A stretch of 8,243 nt of DNA from DASSBG01 sp035703755 (GTDB taxonomy: Bacteria; Pseudomonadota; Gammaproteobacteria; Xanthomonadales; Rhodanobacteraceae): assembly GCA_035703755.1 (NCBI GenBank), contig DASSXP010000283.1, forward strand, positions 1-8,243, in the 5' to 3' direction. Below the pieces are notes generated by a model. The model was not told the DNA's origin, made no database searches, and saw nothing but the letters and a program-made list of their open reading frames with translations. Shown piece by piece: positions 6,486 through 8,243 of this stretch (positions within the stretch are counted from its first letter, which is position 1; every line of letters starts with the position of its first letter). The translations under genes were made by a program, and so were the position numbers.

Positions 6486-8231
6486 TCAGGTCAGCGGCGT
6501 GCCGCCGCTGCGGGCTTGTCGGCGGCGCGTCTTCTGTGTGTACATCGCGCGGTCGGCCTGGCGCACCAGTTCCGCCACTTCGGCGCTGTTGAGGCGCCGT
6601 CGCGTGGCTGGCGCGCTGGACAGGCCGAAACTGATGCCGGCTTGGGCAAAGCCATCCACGCGCAAGCCGCGGTCGAGCTCGCTCAGGCTCTTGGACAGCC
6701 GTTGCAGGCTGAGGTCGTCGCCAAACGCCACCACCGCGAACTCGTCGCCGCCGAGCCGGAAGGCCCGACTCTTGTCCGAGTTCAGATGGCTGAGGCCGGC
6801 ACCGACGGTGCGCAGCAAGTCATCGCCACGGGCATGGCCCAGCGTGTCATTGATCTGCTTGAGGCCGTCGAGATCGATCATCGCGATCTGTGCCGCGCCG
6901 CGCAGTGGTGCATCCGCGGGCCGGGTGGTGATTTCCTCGATCAGCACGTTGAAGGCCAGCCGGTTGCCGAGCCCGGTCAAGGCGTCGATCGAGGCCTGGG
7001 TGACTGCCTCTTGCATGCCGCGGCGGAAGCGCTCGCGGGCATCGGTCAGGAGTTTCACGTTGTCGGCCAGCGCAAACGCCAGCAGCATGCCTTCGCAGCC
7101 GTTGCCGAGCAGGGTCAGGAGATCCGAATTGTCAATCAGGTCGGGAATCAGGCCGAAATTGGCGGGCAGGATCAACACCCCCGGCAGCAGCACGCCGAGG
7201 TAGGAGAGGGTGAAGAAGCGCGCTTGCCGAATGCCGTGACGCAAGGCCCAGATGCCCGCCACGGTGGAGTAGGTGACTACCACGGTGACCATCAGGGTGG
7301 CGATGAAAAAGGCCAGCGAGGGCGCCAGCCAGGAGGCCGGGGCCGCCAGCGCGGCAGCGGCCACAATCGCGTAACCGACGCGCGCGAGCCATGGCGCATT
7401 GCGCTCCAGGGCGAGGAAGCGGATCGTGAACGGGGCGTGCACGATCGGCAGCGCGATGAACCAGAAGGTGAAGTTGAACCAGCCGCTTTCGAGATTCAGC
7501 CAACCCGCCGGCAAGCCGAAATACGCCCCCCAACCGCATACCAGCACCAGCGCCTGTGCGCCGTACAACTGGTAGCTGCGATCACGAATCCACAGGCCAA
7601 TGAACAGGATGAACAGACCGAGTCCGCACAGCAACCCCAAGGTGGCCAGCGTCAGCACCGTCTCGTTGGCGTGGCGCTGGCGATGATGCGTACGGGTTTC
7701 CACATCGATGCGCGGCAGCGAGGTGAAGAACGGCGTTTTGATCGCCACCAATATCGCGTACTCATGGCCGGGTTCGAGCCGTGCCGGGACTCCATGGTAG
7801 TCAAGCAGGGTGCCACCCAACTGCTGGCCGAGCTCGAACGCCTGGCGGGATCCGTCATCTCCCAAGATGACCACACGCGCCTGGCGGAACCAGGTGTTGG
7901 CGAACGACACCGACCAACGACTGTCCGGCTGGTTGTGGCGGAAGCGGGTCAGCAGCCAGTAGTTGCCACCGAACATGGACACCGAGTCACGCTTGGCGTG
8001 GTGATTGAGCCAGCGCGTCAAGCTGCTGTAACTGGCGGGTGCGGCTTCGTCACCGCTACGCTCGTAGGTGGTGACTGGTGTATTCGGCAGGCGCGGCCCG
8101 AACAGCGGCAAAGGTTCGCTGGCCAGCGCGGAGGCACTGGCCAGCAGCCAGCCAAACAGCAGCAGCCAGCGCGGCCATTGCGGTTTGTTGCACGCGTCAG
8201 ATTTGCCCGAGTGACCCGCCCAACACCGCAC
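6486..8231 (-). CDS. 7TMR-DISM membrane diguanylate cyclase (GGDEF)
   Basis: This is probably a membrane-bound diguanylate cyclase making cyclic di-GMP from two GTP in response to an extracytoplasmic signal. From a GTG start at 8231 it has 581 residues. A signal peptide (hydrophobic core WLLLFGWLLASASALA, likely cleavage after residue 37) precedes a periplasmic domain (about 45-180) of the 7TMR-DISM extracellular type. Seven hydrophobic helices (about 190-400) and a cytoplasmic GGDEF domain (about 408-575) follow. The cyclase domain has DALTGLGNR (416-424), metal-binding Asp453, substrate-contacting Asn461 and Asp470, and an intact GGDEF at 494-498. The inhibitory I-site RxxD that should lie five residues before GGDEF is SDKS, so product inhibition through that site is not expected. 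GGAG at 8240-8243 lies 8 nt from the GTG and favours it over a TTG at 8237, but the frame stays open to the window edge, so a longer N-terminus is possible. Its stop is 12 nt from the convergent flavoprotein stop; its promoter is outside the window. Confidence 0.92.
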   Translation of the reverse strand: MRCWAGHSGKSDACNKPQWPRWLLLFGWLLASASALASEPLPLFGPRLPNTPVTTYERSGDEAAPASYSSLTRWLNHHAKRDSVSMFGGNYWLLTRFRHNQPDSRWSVSFANTWFRQARVVILGDDGSRQAFELGQQLGGTLLDYHGVPARLEPGHEYAILVAIKTPFFTSLPRIDVETRTHHRQRHANETVLTLATLGLLCGLGLFILFIGLWIRDRSYQLYGAQALVLVCGWGAYFGLPAGWLNLESGWFNFTFWFIALPIVHAPFTIRFLALERNAPWLARVGYAIVAAAALAAPASWLAPSLAFFIATLMVTVVVTYSTVAGIWALRHGIRQARFFTLSYLGVLLPGVLILPANFGLIPDLIDNSDLLTLLGNGCEGMLLAFALADNVKLLTDARERFRRGMQEAVTQASIDALTGLGNRLAFNVLIEEITTRPADAPLRGAAQIAMIDLDGLKQINDTLGHARGDDLLRTVGAGLSHLNSDKSRAFRLGGDEFAVVAFGDDLSLQRLSKSLSELDRGLRVDGFAQAGISFGLSSAPATRRRLNSAEVAELVRQADRAMYTQKTRRRQARSGGTPLT

Positions 8232-8243
8232 TTTCAAGGCTCC

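Noticed and set aside
6492..6510. 7-bp hairpin near the cyclase stop as a terminator
   Set aside because: It lies inside the cyclase coding sequence, has no T-run on either strand, and stems of this size are common in such GC-rich DNA.
6346..7203. Plus-strand open frame (285 codons) opposite the GGDEF gene
   Set aside because: Ser/Arg-rich translation without motifs; the minus strand encodes an intact GGDEF domain over the same bases.

Overview
The window is GC-rich chromosomal DNA from a Gram-negative proteobacterium. SucC and SucD closely resemble the enterobacterial enzymes. The GC-rich codon use and the 7TM-type GGDEF protein fit a gammaproteobacterium, perhaps Xanthomonadales-like; that placement is a guess from composition and protein resemblance. 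I see no phage, transposon, CRISPR, tRNA or rRNA sequence.

Layout. (1) Positions 1-1513 hold the end of a housekeeping TCA-cycle operon: the 3' part of sucC, an 81-nt GC-rich intercistronic spacer that can fold, complete sucD, and a strong 13-bp hairpin terminator. (2) Positions 1514-1683 are a leader region with a weak sigma70-like promoter, an 8-bp palindrome in the promoter spacer, two small hairpins and three very short ORFs, all upstream of an ABC-F family ATPase gene (1684-3297). (3) After 69 nt come two tightly coupled plus-strand genes: an acetoacetate-decarboxylase-superfamily protein (3367-4350) and a 708-residue FAD-dependent amine-oxidase/phytoene-desaturase-like oxidoreductase (4347-6473). 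They share an ATGA stop/start overlap. (4) A convergent minus-strand gene (6486-8231, possibly longer) encodes a membrane diguanylate cyclase with a signal peptide, a periplasmic 7TMR-DISM sensor, seven membrane helices and a GGDEF domain. Its stop lies 12 nt from the flavoprotein stop.

How the genes relate. SucC and SucD form succinyl-CoA synthetase. The ABC-F protein is probably a soluble, ribosome-acting ATPase, because both ATPase cassettes are present and no membrane domain is. The decarboxylase-like and flavin proteins look like a two-enzyme module acting on one unidentified substrate, and this is the least explained part of the window. Their same-strand position after the ABC-F gene allows co-transcription but does not prove it. 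The cyclase is a separate signalling gene.

Most interesting points: the coupled decarboxylase-like/flavoenzyme pair with altered active-site and FAD-binding residues, and the possible peptide/hairpin leader of the ABC-F gene.
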